From Thermococcus argininiproducens (lineage in GTDB: Archaea > Methanobacteriota_B > Thermococci > Thermococcales > Thermococcaceae): a stretch of DNA of 64,000 nt. The notes beneath the pieces were generated by a model. The model was not told where the DNA came from. It saw only the letters and a program-made list of their open reading frames with translations, and ran no database searches. Both the position numbers and the translations under genes were made by a program. The DNA lies in NCBI RefSeq assembly GCF_023746595.1, contig NZ_CP080572.1, positions 1,534,530 through 1,598,529 of the forward strand. Reading direction: 5' to 3'. Below, in pieces: positions 1 to 9,436 of this stretch (position 1 is its first letter; each line of letters opens with the position of its first letter).

Positions 1-713
1 CCTAACCCCACATTGCCTGTTTTGATCTCCACAATATTAGTCTCCTTAAGAAGCCTAAGCCTCACAAATCTAAGAAGAGCATCGTATGTGCCAAAAGTTC
101 CGAGCCTTGCAGTGGATCCATCTATAGGAGCAAGCCACATAAAGAATTCATTATTAATCTCTTTGTTGACCCAGATTTCTACAAAGTCTGTCTTCTTAAA
201 GTCGCCAACAACTTCCACTTCATATCCACTCAAAAACTCGGCGTCAGTCTTTGCCCCTATTTCTTGAGCTACTTTACTTCCGACACCATCAGCGCCTACA
301 TAAAAATCTGCTTCAATTTCAAATCTCTCATTAAACCTCTGGACAATAGCTTTCCCATTCTTAAATTCTAAAAACCTAGTTCCCATATAATATTCGGCAC
401 CTTTTTTAATAGCATTTTCTGCAAGTTTCCTTTCTAGGATCTTTCTATCTACTACATAAGCTTGAGAGGCCGGGCGTTCTATCTCAAAACTCTGAATTCT
501 TGAATAAAATACTGCTCCTCTCAACTTATTTACAATGGCTTCTTTTGGAAGATTGAGTTTTTCATAGTTTTCTGCTCCCAGAATCCCAGTACAGGCTTTG
601 CCTCCAAAAGAGTTTTTCGCTTCCACAACAGCAACTTTAAACTCGCCTGCAAGAAGGTTTGCCAAATAATTCCCTACTGGACCCCCACCAATTATCGCAA
701 CATCATATTTCAT
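1..713 (-). CDS. geranylgeranyl reductase family FAD oxidoreductase (3' part outside window)
   Basis: Only the N-terminal ~237 residues are present; the gene runs off the left edge. Translation from the ATG at 713 gives an FAD-binding dinucleotide fold at the N-terminus (MKYDVAIIGGGPVGNYLA), an FGGKACTGIL segment, and a second FAD motif, FYVGADGVGSKVA. This arrangement is typical of geranylgeranyl reductases, which saturate the isoprenoid chains of archaeal membrane lipids. A GGTGAG site lies just upstream. It is divergent from pcp across a 64-nt gap. Family assignment is firm; the exact substrate (free geranylgeranyl diphosphate or digeranylgeranylglycerol lipid) is inferred. Confidence 0.85.
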   Translation of the reverse strand, partial: MKYDVAIIGGGPVGNYLANLLAGEFKVAVVEAKNSFGGKACTGILGAENYEKLNLPKEAIVNKLRGAVFYSRIQSFEIERPASQAYVVDRKILERKLAENAIKKGAEYYMGTRFLEFKNGKAIVQRFNERFEIEADFYVGADGVGSKVAQEIGAKTDAEFLSGYEVEVVGDFKKTDFVEIWVNKEINNEFFMWLAPIDGSTARLGTFGTYDALLRFVRLRLLKETNIVEIKTGNVGL

Positions 714-734
714 CAACCTCACCAAAAAGGTGTA

Positions 735-745
735 AGCTTTAAATC
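735..745 (+). promoter_or_regulatory. TATA box for pcp
   Basis: The sequence CTTTAAATCC lies about 35-40 nt before the pcp start codon, in the short divergent gap with the reductase. It fits an archaeal TATA box with a short leader carrying a GGTGG ribosome binding site at about 767-771. Confidence 0.5.
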
Positions 746-777
746 CTAATTAAACTTTTAGTTTTTGGTGGCAAACA

Positions 778-1383
778 ATGAGAGTTTTGATCACAGGTTT
801 TGAACCCTTTGGAGGAGAAAAAATAAATCCCTCTTGGGAAGCAGTTAAAGACCTCCCCGAAAAGATAGATGGAGTAAAAATCCTAAAAAAAGAACTTCCT
901 GTTAGCTTCAAGGGCATCAAAGAGAAACTTCCACAGATTCTAAACAAGACAATGCCAGATATTGTAATTTTGACTGGACAAGCAGCAGGAAGAGCAAACA
1001 TTACTATTGAAAGAGTGGCAATAAACATTATGGAATCAAAAAAAGAGGACAATGATGGCTACAAACCTGAGGATGAACCAATTTTTAAAGAAGCACCCGC
1101 AGCATACTTTTCAACGCTACCAATCAAAAGAATCGTGAAGAGTTTAAGAAATAATAAAATCCCTGCCGCGATTTCAAATAGTGCTGGAACTTATGTATGC
1201 AATACAGCAATGTATGTTGCTCTTCACCACATAGCAATAAACAACTTGAATATAAAAGCAGGGTTCATACATGTACCTTACATCCCAGAGCAAGTTTTAG
1301 AAAAGCCCCAGCCCTCAATGAGCTTAGAAATGATAAGAAAAGCACTAGAAATAACAATAAAAGAAAGTATAAAGGATCAATAG
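778..1383 (+). CDS. pcp: pyrrolidone-carboxylate peptidase
   Basis: This 201-residue cysteine peptidase (C15) removes N-terminal pyroglutamate from peptides in the cytoplasm. It starts with [13 protein letters not shown], the family signature. The catalytic Glu lies in the [10 protein letters not shown] region, the catalytic Cys in [12 protein letters not shown] (about residue 142) and the His in [11 protein letters not shown] (about residue 166). Length equals that of Pyrococcus and Thermococcus enzymes. A GGTGG site precedes the ATG. Its last 7 nt overlap the 3' end of convergent proS. Confidence 0.97.
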   Translation: MRVLITGFEPFGGEKINPSWEAVKDLPEKIDGVKILKKELPVSFKGIKEKLPQILNKTMPDIVILTGQAAGRANITIERVAINIMESKKEDNDGYKPEDEPIFKEAPAAYFSTLPIKRIVKSLRNNKIPAAISNSAGTYVCNTAMYVALHHIAINNLNIKAGFIHVPYIPEQVLEKPQPSMSLEMIRKALEITIKESIKDQ

Positions 1384-2843
1384 GTTCTTGCAAATCTTGC
1401 TACGTATTTTGCATCCCTTCCACAGTTGGCGCACTTCTTTCCTTCAATTTTGGCTGTTTCTTCTGGATATGGAATTCCAAGCATGCTGGCATCAAGGATT
1501 TCTTCCATTTCCACGCCACAACTTTCTTCGCCACACCATGGAAGTTCTACTACCCCTCTTCTGTCTTCGAAGACCTTCTTAGCGTCTTCTATCGTATCTA
1601 CCCTCTTTATGTGAGTCTCTAAGAATTCCCTTGCTCGTGCATATAGATTTTCCATGATTGCATCAAGGGTCTTTCTGGCCTCTTCCACAATCTTATCTCT
1701 ATCAACACTGAACTTTTCAAAGGTATCCCTTCTAGCAAATACTGCCTTGTTTCCTTCAACGTCTCTTGGACCAACTTCAATTCTCAAGGGAACACCCTTA
1801 ATTTCCCAATCGTAGAACTTCCTTCCTGGCCTTATATCCTCTCTATCATCAACATAAACTCTTATACCTGCTGTTCTAAGGTCTTTGGCTATCTCTTTAG
1901 CATATGCATTTACATCATAGGGGGAATCCTTCATTGGAATTGGCACTATCACTATTTGTATTGGAGCTATGGTTGGAGGCAATACAAGACCACTATCATC
2001 TCCATGAATCCCCATGACAGCGGCTAAGAGTCTCTCACTCATTCCGAATGTTGTTTGGTGAACATATTCATGAGTTCCTTCCTCTGTTTCATACGTTATT
2101 TCATATGCTTTGGCAAAGTTCTGCTTGTAGTTGTGCATAGTTCCAATTTGCAATGTCCTTCCATCTGGCATTATAACTTCTGCTCCAAGGGAATAGAATG
2201 CTCCTGGGAATTTGTCCCAATCAGGTCGTTTAGAGACTATATATGGGAGGGCAAGATTCTTGGCAAGATTATCAAATATCTCCAAGTCCTCTCTTATTTG
2301 TCTTTCAGCATCCTCAAAACTATCATGGGCTGTATGGGACTCAAAGAACCTGCTTATCTCTCTAACTCTAATTAAAGGTCTGGTATGCTTTGTCTCATAA
2401 CGATAAACATTAACTATTTGATAGATTTTAAATGGCAGGTCTGCATGAGACCTAATCCATAAGTTAAACATGGGATACATAGCAGTCTCGCTTGTTGGTC
2501 TCAGAATTAGTTTTACTTCGAGGGGTTTTTCACCAGCATGAGTAACCCATAAAACTTCACCATGGAAACCCGCTATATGCTCAGCCTCTTTTTCAAATTC
2601 ACTCTCGGGGATTAGTGCTGGGAAGAGAACTTCATTATGACCTGTCCTCACCATCTCTTCATGTATTAAATTCTCGATATTCCTCATAATTCTAAGGCCG
2701 TATGGCAACCATACGTTCATACCTTTTACTGGATATCTCTTATCTTGTATCTCAGCAAGTTCTATCATCTCATTGTACCAGTCGCTAAACTCATTCATCA
2801 CTCTCTCTCGTTTTACATTTGCTGTTTTGCTAACATTTTCCAT
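1377..2843 (-). CDS. proS: prolyl-tRNA synthetase (archaeal/eukaryotic type)
   Basis: This class II aminoacyl-tRNA synthetase charges tRNA-Pro. The 488 residues comprise a catalytic core with [14 protein letters not shown] and [16 protein letters not shown] (class II motif 2), an anticodon-binding domain (about 285-400), and a C-terminal zinc-binding domain with Cys pairs (CGEESCG and CANCG). It ends in the conserved terminal Tyr of this subtype. GGTGGTGAT lies just before the ATG at 2843; Met16 is an alternative start closer to most homologues. A TATA-like GATTAAAAAATATT sits at about 2875-2890. Confidence 0.97.
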   Translation of the reverse strand: MENVSKTANVKRERVMNEFSDWYNEMIELAEIQDKRYPVKGMNVWLPYGLRIMRNIENLIHEEMVRTGHNEVLFPALIPESEFEKEAEHIAGFHGEVLWVTHAGEKPLEVKLILRPTSETAMYPMFNLWIRSHADLPFKIYQIVNVYRYETKHTRPLIRVREISRFFESHTAHDSFEDAERQIREDLEIFDNLAKNLALPYIVSKRPDWDKFPGAFYSLGAEVIMPDGRTLQIGTMHNYKQNFAKAYEITYETEEGTHEYVHQTTFGMSERLLAAVMGIHGDDSGLVLPPTIAPIQIVIVPIPMKDSPYDVNAYAKEIAKDLRTAGIRVYVDDREDIRPGRKFYDWEIKGVPLRIEVGPRDVEGNKAVFARRDTFEKFSVDRDKIVEEARKTLDAIMENLYARAREFLETHIKRVDTIEDAKKVFEDRRGVVELPWCGEESCGVEMEEILDASMLGIPYPEETAKIEGKKCANCGRDAKYVARFARTY

Positions 2844-2951
2844 AAAATCACCACCTATCCATTAAAATCATCCAATATTTTTTAATCTTTCGCAAATAAA
2901 AGAGGAAAAGTTTATTAACATGCTTCGATGAAGATTTTAATGGTGGAACTC

Positions 2952-3953
2952 ATGCGACCGAAGGTTTTAGTCCTGTTTAACATGAAAACTGAGCCCCTAA
3001 AGCTTCTGAAAGAATTCTGCGATGTAAATGTCATAGTATATCCGGAGAGAAGCCAAATACTCGAAATTATTGAAGAATATGATGGACTAATAGTCTCTCC
3101 CCTAAATCTTGTGGATGAGGAGATTATAGAAAGGGGTAAGAATCTCAAAGTGATAAGTACTCATTCAGCAGGCTATGATCATATAAACATTGATGCAGCA
3201 ACCAAAAAAGGAATATACGTAACAAAGGTGAGTGGTGTTCTAAGTGAGGCAGTTGCAGAATTCGCCGTGGGACTTACAATAGCACTTTTAAGAAAGATTG
3301 TTTATTCCGATAAATTCATTAGAAAAGGCCTTTGGGATTCCCATAAAACAGTGTGGGCTTGGTATAAAGATATAGAAACTGTCTATGGTAAAAAAGTTGG
3401 GATTTTGGGAATGGGACCAATTGGAAAGAGTATAGCAAGAAGAATGAAGGCTCTCGGTGCTGAAATTTATTATTGGAGCAGAAGTAGAAAAGGGGACATC
3501 GAAAGAGAAGTTAATGCAAAGTGGCTACCTCTGGATGAAGTAATAAAAGAAAGCAACATCATAATTCTAGCACTCCCCTCTACTCCGGAGACGTATCACA
3601 TAATTGACGAGGAGAGACTTAAACTGCTAGAAGGAAAATATCTAGTCAATATTGGAAGGGGAACACTAATAGATGAAAAAGCACTTGTCAAAGCTCTAGA
3701 AGAAGGAAAATTAAAAGGCTTTGCTACAGATGTTTTTGAAAAAGAGCCCATTCAAGAAAGTGAACTTTTCGAGATGGAATGGGAGACAGTGTTAACACCC
3801 CATCATGCTGGACTAGCAGAAGAAGCTATGAAAGATATGGGATTCCAAGCAGTTAAAAACATAATTTCGATATTTAAAGGGGAGATACCAGAGAATCTTG
3901 TCAATAGGGATGTGTTAAAGATAAAACCAATTGAAGAAGTAAAGCTCCTCTAA
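2952..3953 (+). CDS. D-isomer specific 2-hydroxyacid dehydrogenase
   Basis: This NAD(P)-dependent oxidoreductase is about 333 residues long. The Rossmann motif is GILGMGPIGKSIARRM, and the catalytic triad is visible as Arg in NIGRGTLIDE, Glu in DVFEKEPI and His in LTPHHAG. The family includes glyoxylate reductase, phosphonate dehydrogenase and phosphoglycerate dehydrogenase; the substrate cannot be told from sequence. I chose the ATG at 2952 because GGTGG precedes it and the result has the family's usual length. The ATG at 2928 lies too close to the TATA-like TTTATTAAC at 2911-2919. Confidence 0.88.
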   Translation: MRPKVLVLFNMKTEPLKLLKEFCDVNVIVYPERSQILEIIEEYDGLIVSPLNLVDEEIIERGKNLKVISTHSAGYDHINIDAATKKGIYVTKVSGVLSEAVAEFAVGLTIALLRKIVYSDKFIRKGLWDSHKTVWAWYKDIETVYGKKVGILGMGPIGKSIARRMKALGAEIYYWSRSRKGDIEREVNAKWLPLDEVIKESNIIILALPSTPETYHIIDEERLKLLEGKYLVNIGRGTLIDEKALVKALEEGKLKGFATDVFEKEPIQESELFEMEWETVLTPHHAGLAEEAMKDMGFQAVKNIISIFKGEIPENLVNRDVLKIKPIEEVKLL

Positions 3954-3954
3954 C

Positions 3955-3966
3955 TTTTTACTTTTA
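3955..3966 (+). terminator. T-rich terminator
   Basis: TTTTTACTTTT follows the stop codon of the hydroxyacid dehydrogenase directly. Oligo-T tracts without a hairpin terminate transcription in Thermococcales. Confidence 0.4.
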
Positions 3967-4009
3967 ACTTATAAGTTCTAACTTAGAAATAAGAATAAAA
4001 GAGATGGAT

Positions 4010-4927
4010 TCATTCTCCTTTAAGAATCTTGACGACCTTCTCTGCAACTTCTATGCCTGCTCTCGCTTGAGCTTCAACTGTAGATGCTCCTATATGGGGA
4101 GTAAGTACTACATTGTCAAATCTTGTTAGTGGGTGGTCCTTTGGAAGGGGTTCCTCTTCAAATACATCTAAACCCGCTCCTGCAATCCACCCTTCTTCAA
4201 GTGCCTTTACTAAAGCATTAGTATCAATAATTGGCCCTCTTGATGTATTGATAAGCACTGCGGTGGGTTTCATGAGCTTTAATTTCTCTTCATTAATCAG
4301 GTGATAGGTGCTCTCTAAGAGAGGAACGTGGATTGTAATGACATCGCTATTTTTCAAGAGATATTCAAGTTCAACAAACTCTGCTCCTATCTCCTTTGCT
4401 CGTTCATAATTTTTGTATACATCGTAGAGAAGAATATTCATTCCAATGGTCTTTGCTATTTTCCCAACATTGTATCCTATCCTTCCAAAACCGATTATTC
4501 CAAGTGTCTTGCCCTCAAGTTCGAAGCCCATGCTCTGTTTTTTAGCCCAGATTCCTTCTCTCATCTTTCTATCAGCAAAAGCCACTTTTCTAGCAACATT
4601 AAACATTAAGGCCACAGCAAGTTCAGCAACACTTCTGCTTGAAGCCCCAGGAGAGTTAACAACCTCTATCCCTTTACTCTTTGCATATTCTACATCTACA
4701 TTATCCAACCCAACACCTGCTCTTGCTATAACCTTAAGATTTGGAGCAGCGTCTATAATCTCTTTCGTAACTTTTGGTTTGCTCCTAACAATTATTCCAC
4801 TTACATCCTTCACGAGGTCTTTAAGTCTATCTTGGTTGGGGTACTCTTCATAAACCACTTCCAATCCGGCATTTTTTAAAACATCAATTGCTTTTTCATG
4901 CAATGGCGCAGCAACTAACACTTTCAT
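4010..4927 (-). CDS. serA: D-3-phosphoglycerate dehydrogenase, short form
   Basis: First enzyme of serine synthesis: it oxidises 3-phosphoglycerate to 3-phosphohydroxypyruvate. The 305 residues end after the catalytic domain, so the C-terminal ACT regulatory domain of long SerA is absent. GIIGFGRIGYNVGKIA is the NAD motif; Arg (INTSRGPIID), Glu (DVFEEEPLP) and His (LTPHIGAST) are in place. The ATG at 4927 has GGAGGGG six nt upstream. It starts 2 nt after the stop of the DUF47 gene, so the two are probably co-transcribed. Confidence 0.9.
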   Translation of the reverse strand: MKVLVAAPLHEKAIDVLKNAGLEVVYEEYPNQDRLKDLVKDVSGIIVRSKPKVTKEIIDAAPNLKVIARAGVGLDNVDVEYAKSKGIEVVNSPGASSRSVAELAVALMFNVARKVAFADRKMREGIWAKKQSMGFELEGKTLGIIGFGRIGYNVGKIAKTIGMNILLYDVYKNYERAKEIGAEFVELEYLLKNSDVITIHVPLLESTYHLINEEKLKLMKPTAVLINTSRGPIIDTNALVKALEEGWIAGAGLDVFEEEPLPKDHPLTRFDNVVLTPHIGASTVEAQARAGIEVAEKVVKILKGE

Positions 4928-4929
4928 TT

Positions 4930-5577
4930 TCAACCCCTCCTCTTTAATGCGATCAACAATACTTGATCGGAGGCATCTTCAGCCCTATCGGCTATGTCCC
5001 CGATTTTAGTCAAGACTTGATTCCATACAAGTTTTGCAAAAGTTGTTATCTTCTCACTCTCAAAAACTTTTCTCACTAGTTCGTACTCTATCCTATCAGC
5101 ATCTTCCTCTGCAAGCTCTGTTTTCTTTGCATACTCTATCGCTCCATCAACGTTGGTATTAAGCATTTTTACTGACTGCTCAAACAATTTATATGTCTCC
5201 AAGGAGGTATTTACAAACTCTAAGATTTCTTCCTTTAAATCCACAGGTGTTTTGGGCTTGGCTAAGATCAATGCATGGGCTGCACTCTCCGCTGCATCTG
5301 CGACACTATCTATAAGTTCAGATAATCTAGCATAATCGCCCCTATTTACAGGTAAGAATGCACCCTGATATAGCATTACCTCAATTTTTCTTCTAAGCTC
5401 GTCGGCTACTCTTTCTTGATCTTCAACTTCCTTCATTAAAGTTTCAGCTTTTTCCAAATCCCCTGCAAGATAGGTTTCCATTAATATACGGAGTTTTTCT
5501 ATTGTGAGTTCAACGGCTTTAAGATGTTCATCTATTGTCTTAAAGACATTGTTTTCTTTACCCCCAAATATAGGCAT
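4930..5577 (-). CDS. DUF47/PhoU-like protein
   Basis: A helical protein of about 215 residues in the TIGR00153/DUF47 family, distantly related to PhoU. Members usually accompany PiT phosphate transporters and are thought to modulate them. The fold is two helical-bundle repeats; LPVNRGDYARLSELIDSVAD is the family core, shared with the paralogue at 20785 (MPVNRGDILRYLHMQDKIAD). The ATG at 5577 is chosen because GAGGGGAG lies just upstream. It is unusual in being followed by serA instead of a transporter gene. Confidence 0.82.
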   Translation of the reverse strand: MPIFGGKENNVFKTIDEHLKAVELTIEKLRILMETYLAGDLEKAETLMKEVEDQERVADELRRKIEVMLYQGAFLPVNRGDYARLSELIDSVADAAESAAHALILAKPKTPVDLKEEILEFVNTSLETYKLFEQSVKMLNTNVDGAIEYAKKTELAEEDADRIEYELVRKVFESEKITTFAKLVWNQVLTKIGDIADRAEDASDQVLLIALKRRG

Positions 5578-5611
5578 TTTCTCTCCCCTCAATATAATGA
5601 CTGTTAATTCC

Positions 5612-6514
5612 TTATTTAATTTGTGGGTTCTCCTTAGCTTTCACTAAACTCCAGAGGGCAAAATTTAATGGTGTTTCTATCCCAATTTCTCTTCCATATT
5701 CGACTATTTTTCCGTTTATAAAGTCTACCTCAGTTTTTTTCCTTCTTTTGATATCCTGAAGCATGGAATTATAATTTTCTTGTGTATTTTCCAAAGTTTC
5801 AATCAAAAATTCAATAGGATGTTTTTCGAATTCTATTCCAAGTTGGGTTGCAACATGACACCCTTCTTTTACAACTCTCTTAGCGAGTTCTAGGAGGTAT
5901 TCCTCTTCAAGAATTTTTCCATTTTTAATACCCAAAATTGCACCTATTGGATTTATTGCAGAATTCACTATTGCTTTTACCCACTTCCATCCGACAATGT
6001 TTTCACTTAATTTTGTTTTCAAGCCAGCTTTGTTGAATATTTTTACGACCTCATCTGCAAATATCTCCCTTCCTTTTGGATATTGGCCAACTATAGTTAT
6101 TCCCTCCCCAACCCATCTTACCACTCCCCACTTCTCCAGTACTGCACCATTTGTGGTTATCCCTCCTAAAACATTCTCACTATATTTTAACGCTTCTTCC
6201 TCGTTACCAAGGCCATTCTGGATGCTTAATATCCAAGTGTTGGGTCCAATACTCTTCTTAGCACATTCAAGAGCATATGGTGTAGAGTGAGATTTTGTAG
6301 ATAAAATTAACAAGTCTGGAGGTTCAGGGGGCATTTCAGTAAGTGCCTTTGGATAAGTTGTAAATTCTTTAATTCCAACTATCTTAAGGCCTCTCTCATT
6401 TATCTCTCTCATATGTTCAGATCTTCCTATCAAGGTTACATCTTCACCAGCCTCTGATAAGAGAGCTCCAAAAAGAGAACCAATTGAACCCGCTCCAAGA
6501 ACATAAATCCTCAT
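5612..6514 (-). CDS. panE: 2-dehydropantoate 2-reductase
   Basis: Reduces 2-dehydropantoate to pantoate in coenzyme A biosynthesis. The 300 residues begin with the Rossmann motif MRIYVLGAGSIGSLFGALLS. The C-terminal helical domain carries the catalytic Lys region (VGWKWVKAIVNSAINPIGAI, about residues 165-195). GGTGA precedes the ATG by 7 nt. Archaeal versions are reported to use NADH and to be feedback-inhibited by CoA; that is family knowledge, not visible here. Confidence 0.92.
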   Translation of the reverse strand: MRIYVLGAGSIGSLFGALLSEAGEDVTLIGRSEHMREINERGLKIVGIKEFTTYPKALTEMPPEPPDLLILSTKSHSTPYALECAKKSIGPNTWILSIQNGLGNEEEALKYSENVLGGITTNGAVLEKWGVVRWVGEGITIVGQYPKGREIFADEVVKIFNKAGLKTKLSENIVGWKWVKAIVNSAINPIGAILGIKNGKILEEEYLLELAKRVVKEGCHVATQLGIEFEKHPIEFLIETLENTQENYNSMLQDIKRRKKTEVDFINGKIVEYGREIGIETPLNFALWSLVKAKENPQIK

Positions 6515-6654
6515 GCCTCGTTCACCTCACAAAAGGAAATTTGCCAGTGTAAACTACTCGCATAATTGAATACATAAAAAACATAAGTATCTTCAACATT
6601 ACTCATCGTTCCACCGTAAGCATTTTAATGCTTGTCTTTAAATATCTTGCAGTC

Positions 6655-7395
6655 ATGGAGATAAAAGTAATACTCGTCGAACCGGAATACACCATAAACC
6701 TAGGGGCTATTGCAAGGGTCATGAAAAACTTTGGAGTAAAAGATCTCATTCTTGTAAATCCTAAGGTTAGCCCAAATAATGAGATAGCAAGAAAGTTTGC
6801 AGTGCATGCAGTAGAAATATTAGAAAATGCTCAAATAGTAGAAACACTTGAAGAGGCCCTAAACGGCACTGACTTAGCCATAGGTACAAGCGGTCTGGCT
6901 GGAGAGGATTATATTCCCGAAAGAACCCCTATAAATCCAGAGGAGTTTGCAAAGCGACTTTTCCTTTATGATGGGAGTGTTGGAATAGTATTTGGACGAG
7001 AAAGCAGAGGATTAGATAACAAAGAACTCAAAATGCTTGATTTCACTGTGACAATACCCACAAGCCAAGAATATCCTGTGATGAATTTAAGTCACGCAGT
7101 TGGCATCATTCTTTACGAGATATACAAACAGCGATTAAAACTCTCACCTCCTGAAATTAAAGATAAATTGAGAAAATCTACAAGAGATGAAAGAGAAAGG
7201 GCAGTAAACCTCTGGGCACGATTCTTGGATGTCCTTCAATATCCTAAGGATTTAGAAAAAAGGAAATTTTATGTGTTGATGTTTAAACGGTTTTTAGGAA
7301 GAGGCTTTATATATGCAAAGGAAGTTCATTCAATTTATGGTCCTCTACGAAAAGCCACTGAGATCCTTGAGAGGTGTAAAAATGATAACGATTAA
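6655..7395 (+). CDS. SPOUT-family tRNA/rRNA 2'-O-methyltransferase (TrmJ-like)
   Basis: About 246 residues. It has the SpoU knot motifs: N-terminal EPEYTINLGAIARVMKNFG, then GIVFGRESRGLDN, then C-terminal YPVMNLSHAVGIILYE, where SAM binds. The family includes archaeal TrmJ, which 2'-O-methylates the tRNA anticodon loop; the exact target is inferred. The start at 6655 (MEIKVILVEPE) matches family N-termini better than the ATG at 6628. A TATA-like GCATTTTAATGC at 6619-6630 would give a nearly leaderless mRNA. Its last 14 nt overlap ogt. Confidence 0.85.
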   Translation: MEIKVILVEPEYTINLGAIARVMKNFGVKDLILVNPKVSPNNEIARKFAVHAVEILENAQIVETLEEALNGTDLAIGTSGLAGEDYIPERTPINPEEFAKRLFLYDGSVGIVFGRESRGLDNKELKMLDFTVTIPTSQEYPVMNLSHAVGIILYEIYKQRLKLSPPEIKDKLRKSTRDERERAVNLWARFLDVLQYPKDLEKRKFYVLMFKRFLGRGFIYAKEVHSIYGPLRKATEILERCKNDND

Positions 7396-7909
7396 GTCTT
7401 TCAAGATAAAAAACAAGGAGATTTTAATAGCAGTTATATTTGATAAGAAAATTCAAGGGATAACATTTTCTTTTGATGGGAGAGAATTCCTTCAGGAAAG
7501 AATAACTTCCTTAACGCAGTATCTTCAAAAAAGAGGAGTAAATGCTGAACTTAAGGAAAAAGAAAGTCCATTTCCGGAGATTGTCTACAAAATCCTTATT
7601 GGAGATATCGAGAATAAAAAAGGTCTCAAGTATTTAAGCTTTGAAGGAACTACTACATTTGAGAAGAAAGTTTACGATACACTTACAAAAAAGGTTAAAA
7701 GAGGGAAAGTCATAACTTATGGTGAGCTAGCTAAGATGCTTAGGAGCTCACCGAGAGCTATTGGTGGAGCCATGAAAAGGAACCCCTACCCCATAATAGT
7801 TCCTTGCCACCGAGTAATTGCTTCGAATAACATTGGAAATTATACACCAAAAAGAGAGTATAAAAGATTTTTACTTGAGATTGAGGGGGTGAAAAAGTGG
7901 ACAAATTGA
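7382..7909 (+). CDS. ogt: methylated-DNA--protein-cysteine methyltransferase
   Basis: A suicide repair protein that takes the alkyl group from O6-alkylguanine onto its own Cys. The active-site motif IIVPCHRVIASN is at about residues 140-150, preceded by the helix-turn-helix GKVITYGELAKML. Length is 175 residues, as in Pyrococcus MGMT. The start at 7382 has GAGGTG seven nt upstream and overlaps the preceding methyltransferase by 14 nt. The gene also overlaps the next one by 13 nt, so the three form a compact operon. Confidence 0.95.
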   Translation: MITIKSFKIKNKEILIAVIFDKKIQGITFSFDGREFLQERITSLTQYLQKRGVNAELKEKESPFPEIVYKILIGDIENKKGLKYLSFEGTTTFEKKVYDTLTKKVKRGKVITYGELAKMLRSSPRAIGGAMKRNPYPIIVPCHRVIASNNIGNYTPKREYKRFLLEIEGVKKWTN

Positions 7910-8934
7910 AAGCCTACCTAATTGGATTCCTATTCCTCATTATTGCGATAGTAGCGGGCATAATATATAAATGGGGTTTTTGGATGTTAGTAAGGATAGT
8001 CTTAGGATTAGGTTTCTTGGGTTTGACTCTCATGCTTGGATTTTTCCTCGCATTAACACTATATGCTGAAAGCTGGAAATATGCAGGGTTACTAATTATC
8101 CCTACTGGTCTTAGTGCCTATGCCACATATCTAACCATTACTTGGCAAAAACTTAAGATAGTTGGAGGAGTAATACTCTTCTTTATCTTCGGACTGGCCT
8201 TTGGGATTTGGTATATAAGCGAACCAGATTTGAGCTTAATGGATCGCTTTAGAAGTGCTGAAAATCTTGAGAAAGCCGGCAAGTATAAAGCTGCTGCAAG
8301 GAAGTACGAAAAAAAAGGGAACTATCTAAAAGCCGCACAGATGTATGAAAAGTTGGGATGGATGGAAAGTGCTGCATGGGCCTATGAAAAGGCAGAGAAC
8401 TACGAAAAAGCTGCTGAGATATACGAGCAACTTTATGAAAAAGAAAAAGATACTTATTACTTGAAAGAGGCTCACGAATATTGGAAAAAAGCAGGAAAAA
8501 TGGAAAGAGCCGCAAAGGCCTTAGAAAAGTACGCTGAAGAAGAACCATGGTTCTGGGAGGATGTAGCAAAACTCTATGAAGAACTTGGTAATGAAGAAAA
8601 AGCTATTGAAGCGTGGGGAAAGGCATTAGAGTACTACAAAGGCGAAGCTCAAGAAGAAGGTGTCTTCTGGGAGGACGTTGGAAACATAGCAAGAAAGCTT
8701 GGCAACGAAAAACTTGCAAAAGAGGCTTATCAAAAATTCCTTGAATACTGCCTCAAAGAAGTTGAAGAAGATCCTATGTGGTGGAAACATGTAGCAGAGG
8801 CTTATGACTACCTTGACGAAAAAGAAAAAGCCAAAGAGGCAAGGCAAAAATATGAAGAGTACAGAAAAAAGATTATGACGACTAATGAGGAGACCTCAAA
8901 CTTTCCAGAAGAAGAAAAAGAATCCAACAACTGA
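7897..8934 (+). CDS. membrane-anchored TPR-repeat protein
   Basis: 345 residues with a GTG start (GAGGGGG lies just upstream). About four transmembrane helices occupy residues 5-105. A run of tetratricopeptide-like repeats covers about 115-320 (for example YKAAARKYEKKGNYLKAAQMYEKLG-like units), very rich in Lys, Glu, Ala and Tyr. The tail is acidic. TPRs usually mediate protein-protein contacts, so a membrane scaffold is inferred; no partner is evident. It is the last gene of the operon with ogt. Confidence 0.75.
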   Translation: MDKLKAYLIGFLFLIIAIVAGIIYKWGFWMLVRIVLGLGFLGLTLMLGFFLALTLYAESWKYAGLLIIPTGLSAYATYLTITWQKLKIVGGVILFFIFGLAFGIWYISEPDLSLMDRFRSAENLEKAGKYKAAARKYEKKGNYLKAAQMYEKLGWMESAAWAYEKAENYEKAAEIYEQLYEKEKDTYYLKEAHEYWKKAGKMERAAKALEKYAEEEPWFWEDVAKLYEELGNEEKAIEAWGKALEYYKGEAQEEGVFWEDVGNIARKLGNEKLAKEAYQKFLEYCLKEVEEDPMWWKHVAEAYDYLDEKEKAKEARQKYEEYRKKIMTTNEETSNFPEEEKESNN

Positions 8935-8955
8935 TTTCTAGAGGATTTGAGAAAC

Positions 8956-8965
8956 TGTTATATAT
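8956..8965 (+). promoter_or_regulatory. TATA box for nac
   Basis: GTTATATATT lies about 32-40 nt before the nac start. The short leader holds a GGTGAT ribosome binding site. Confidence 0.5.
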
Positions 8966-8995
8966 TCCTTTTTGAATTCTTTTTTGGTGATAAAA

Positions 8996-9337
8996 ATGAT
9001 ACCAATGAAGGGTATGAATCCTAAGCAAATGCAAAAACTCATGAAGCAACTTGGAATAAAAATGGAAGAGCTCAAAGGAGTCAAAGAAGTCATAATAAGA
9101 TTTGAGAATAAGGAAATTGTTATTACAAATCCCACTGTCACCAGTATAGTAGCAATGGGAGAGAAGAGTTATCAGATCGTTGGTAAAGAAGAAGTCAGAG
9201 AAGTCCTCAATATTCCAGAAGAAGACATCAAACTGGTAATGGAGCAAACAGGAGCGGATTACGAAACAGCTAAAAAAGCGCTAGAAGAAACAAAGGGAGA
9301 TTTAGCCGAAGCTATTCTAAAACTCCAAGAATCTTAA
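8996..9337 (+). CDS. nac: nascent polypeptide-associated complex protein
   Basis: Archaeal NAC homodimer subunit, which binds nascent chains at the ribosomal exit. The 113 residues contain a Met-rich basic N-terminus ([18 protein letters not shown]), the NAC beta-barrel ([19 protein letters not shown]), and a C-terminal UBA domain (about 75-113). GGTGAT sits 6 nt before the ATG at 8996; an upstream ATG at 8972 would overlap the leader and is not preferred. Confidence 0.95.
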   Translation: MIPMKGMNPKQMQKLMKQLGIKMEELKGVKEVIIRFENKEIVITNPTVTSIVAMGEKSYQIVGKEEVREVLNIPEEDIKLVMEQTGADYETAKKALEETKGDLAEAILKLQES

Positions 9338-9403
9338 TGATTCTTTCATTTCTCTTGAAAAAGATCTACCTTATCCTAAATATCAGATATTTTAGAATAT
9401 AAA

Positions 9404-9413
9404 ACTATATAAA
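9404..9413 (+). promoter_or_regulatory. TATA box for hflX (probably leaderless)
   Basis: ACTATATAAA is centred about 28 nt before the hflX ATG. Transcription would then begin at or within a few nt of the start codon, and no ribosome binding site is seen. Confidence 0.55.
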
Positions 9414-9436
9414 CCCTTCTAGTTTAGCTTTCTTCA

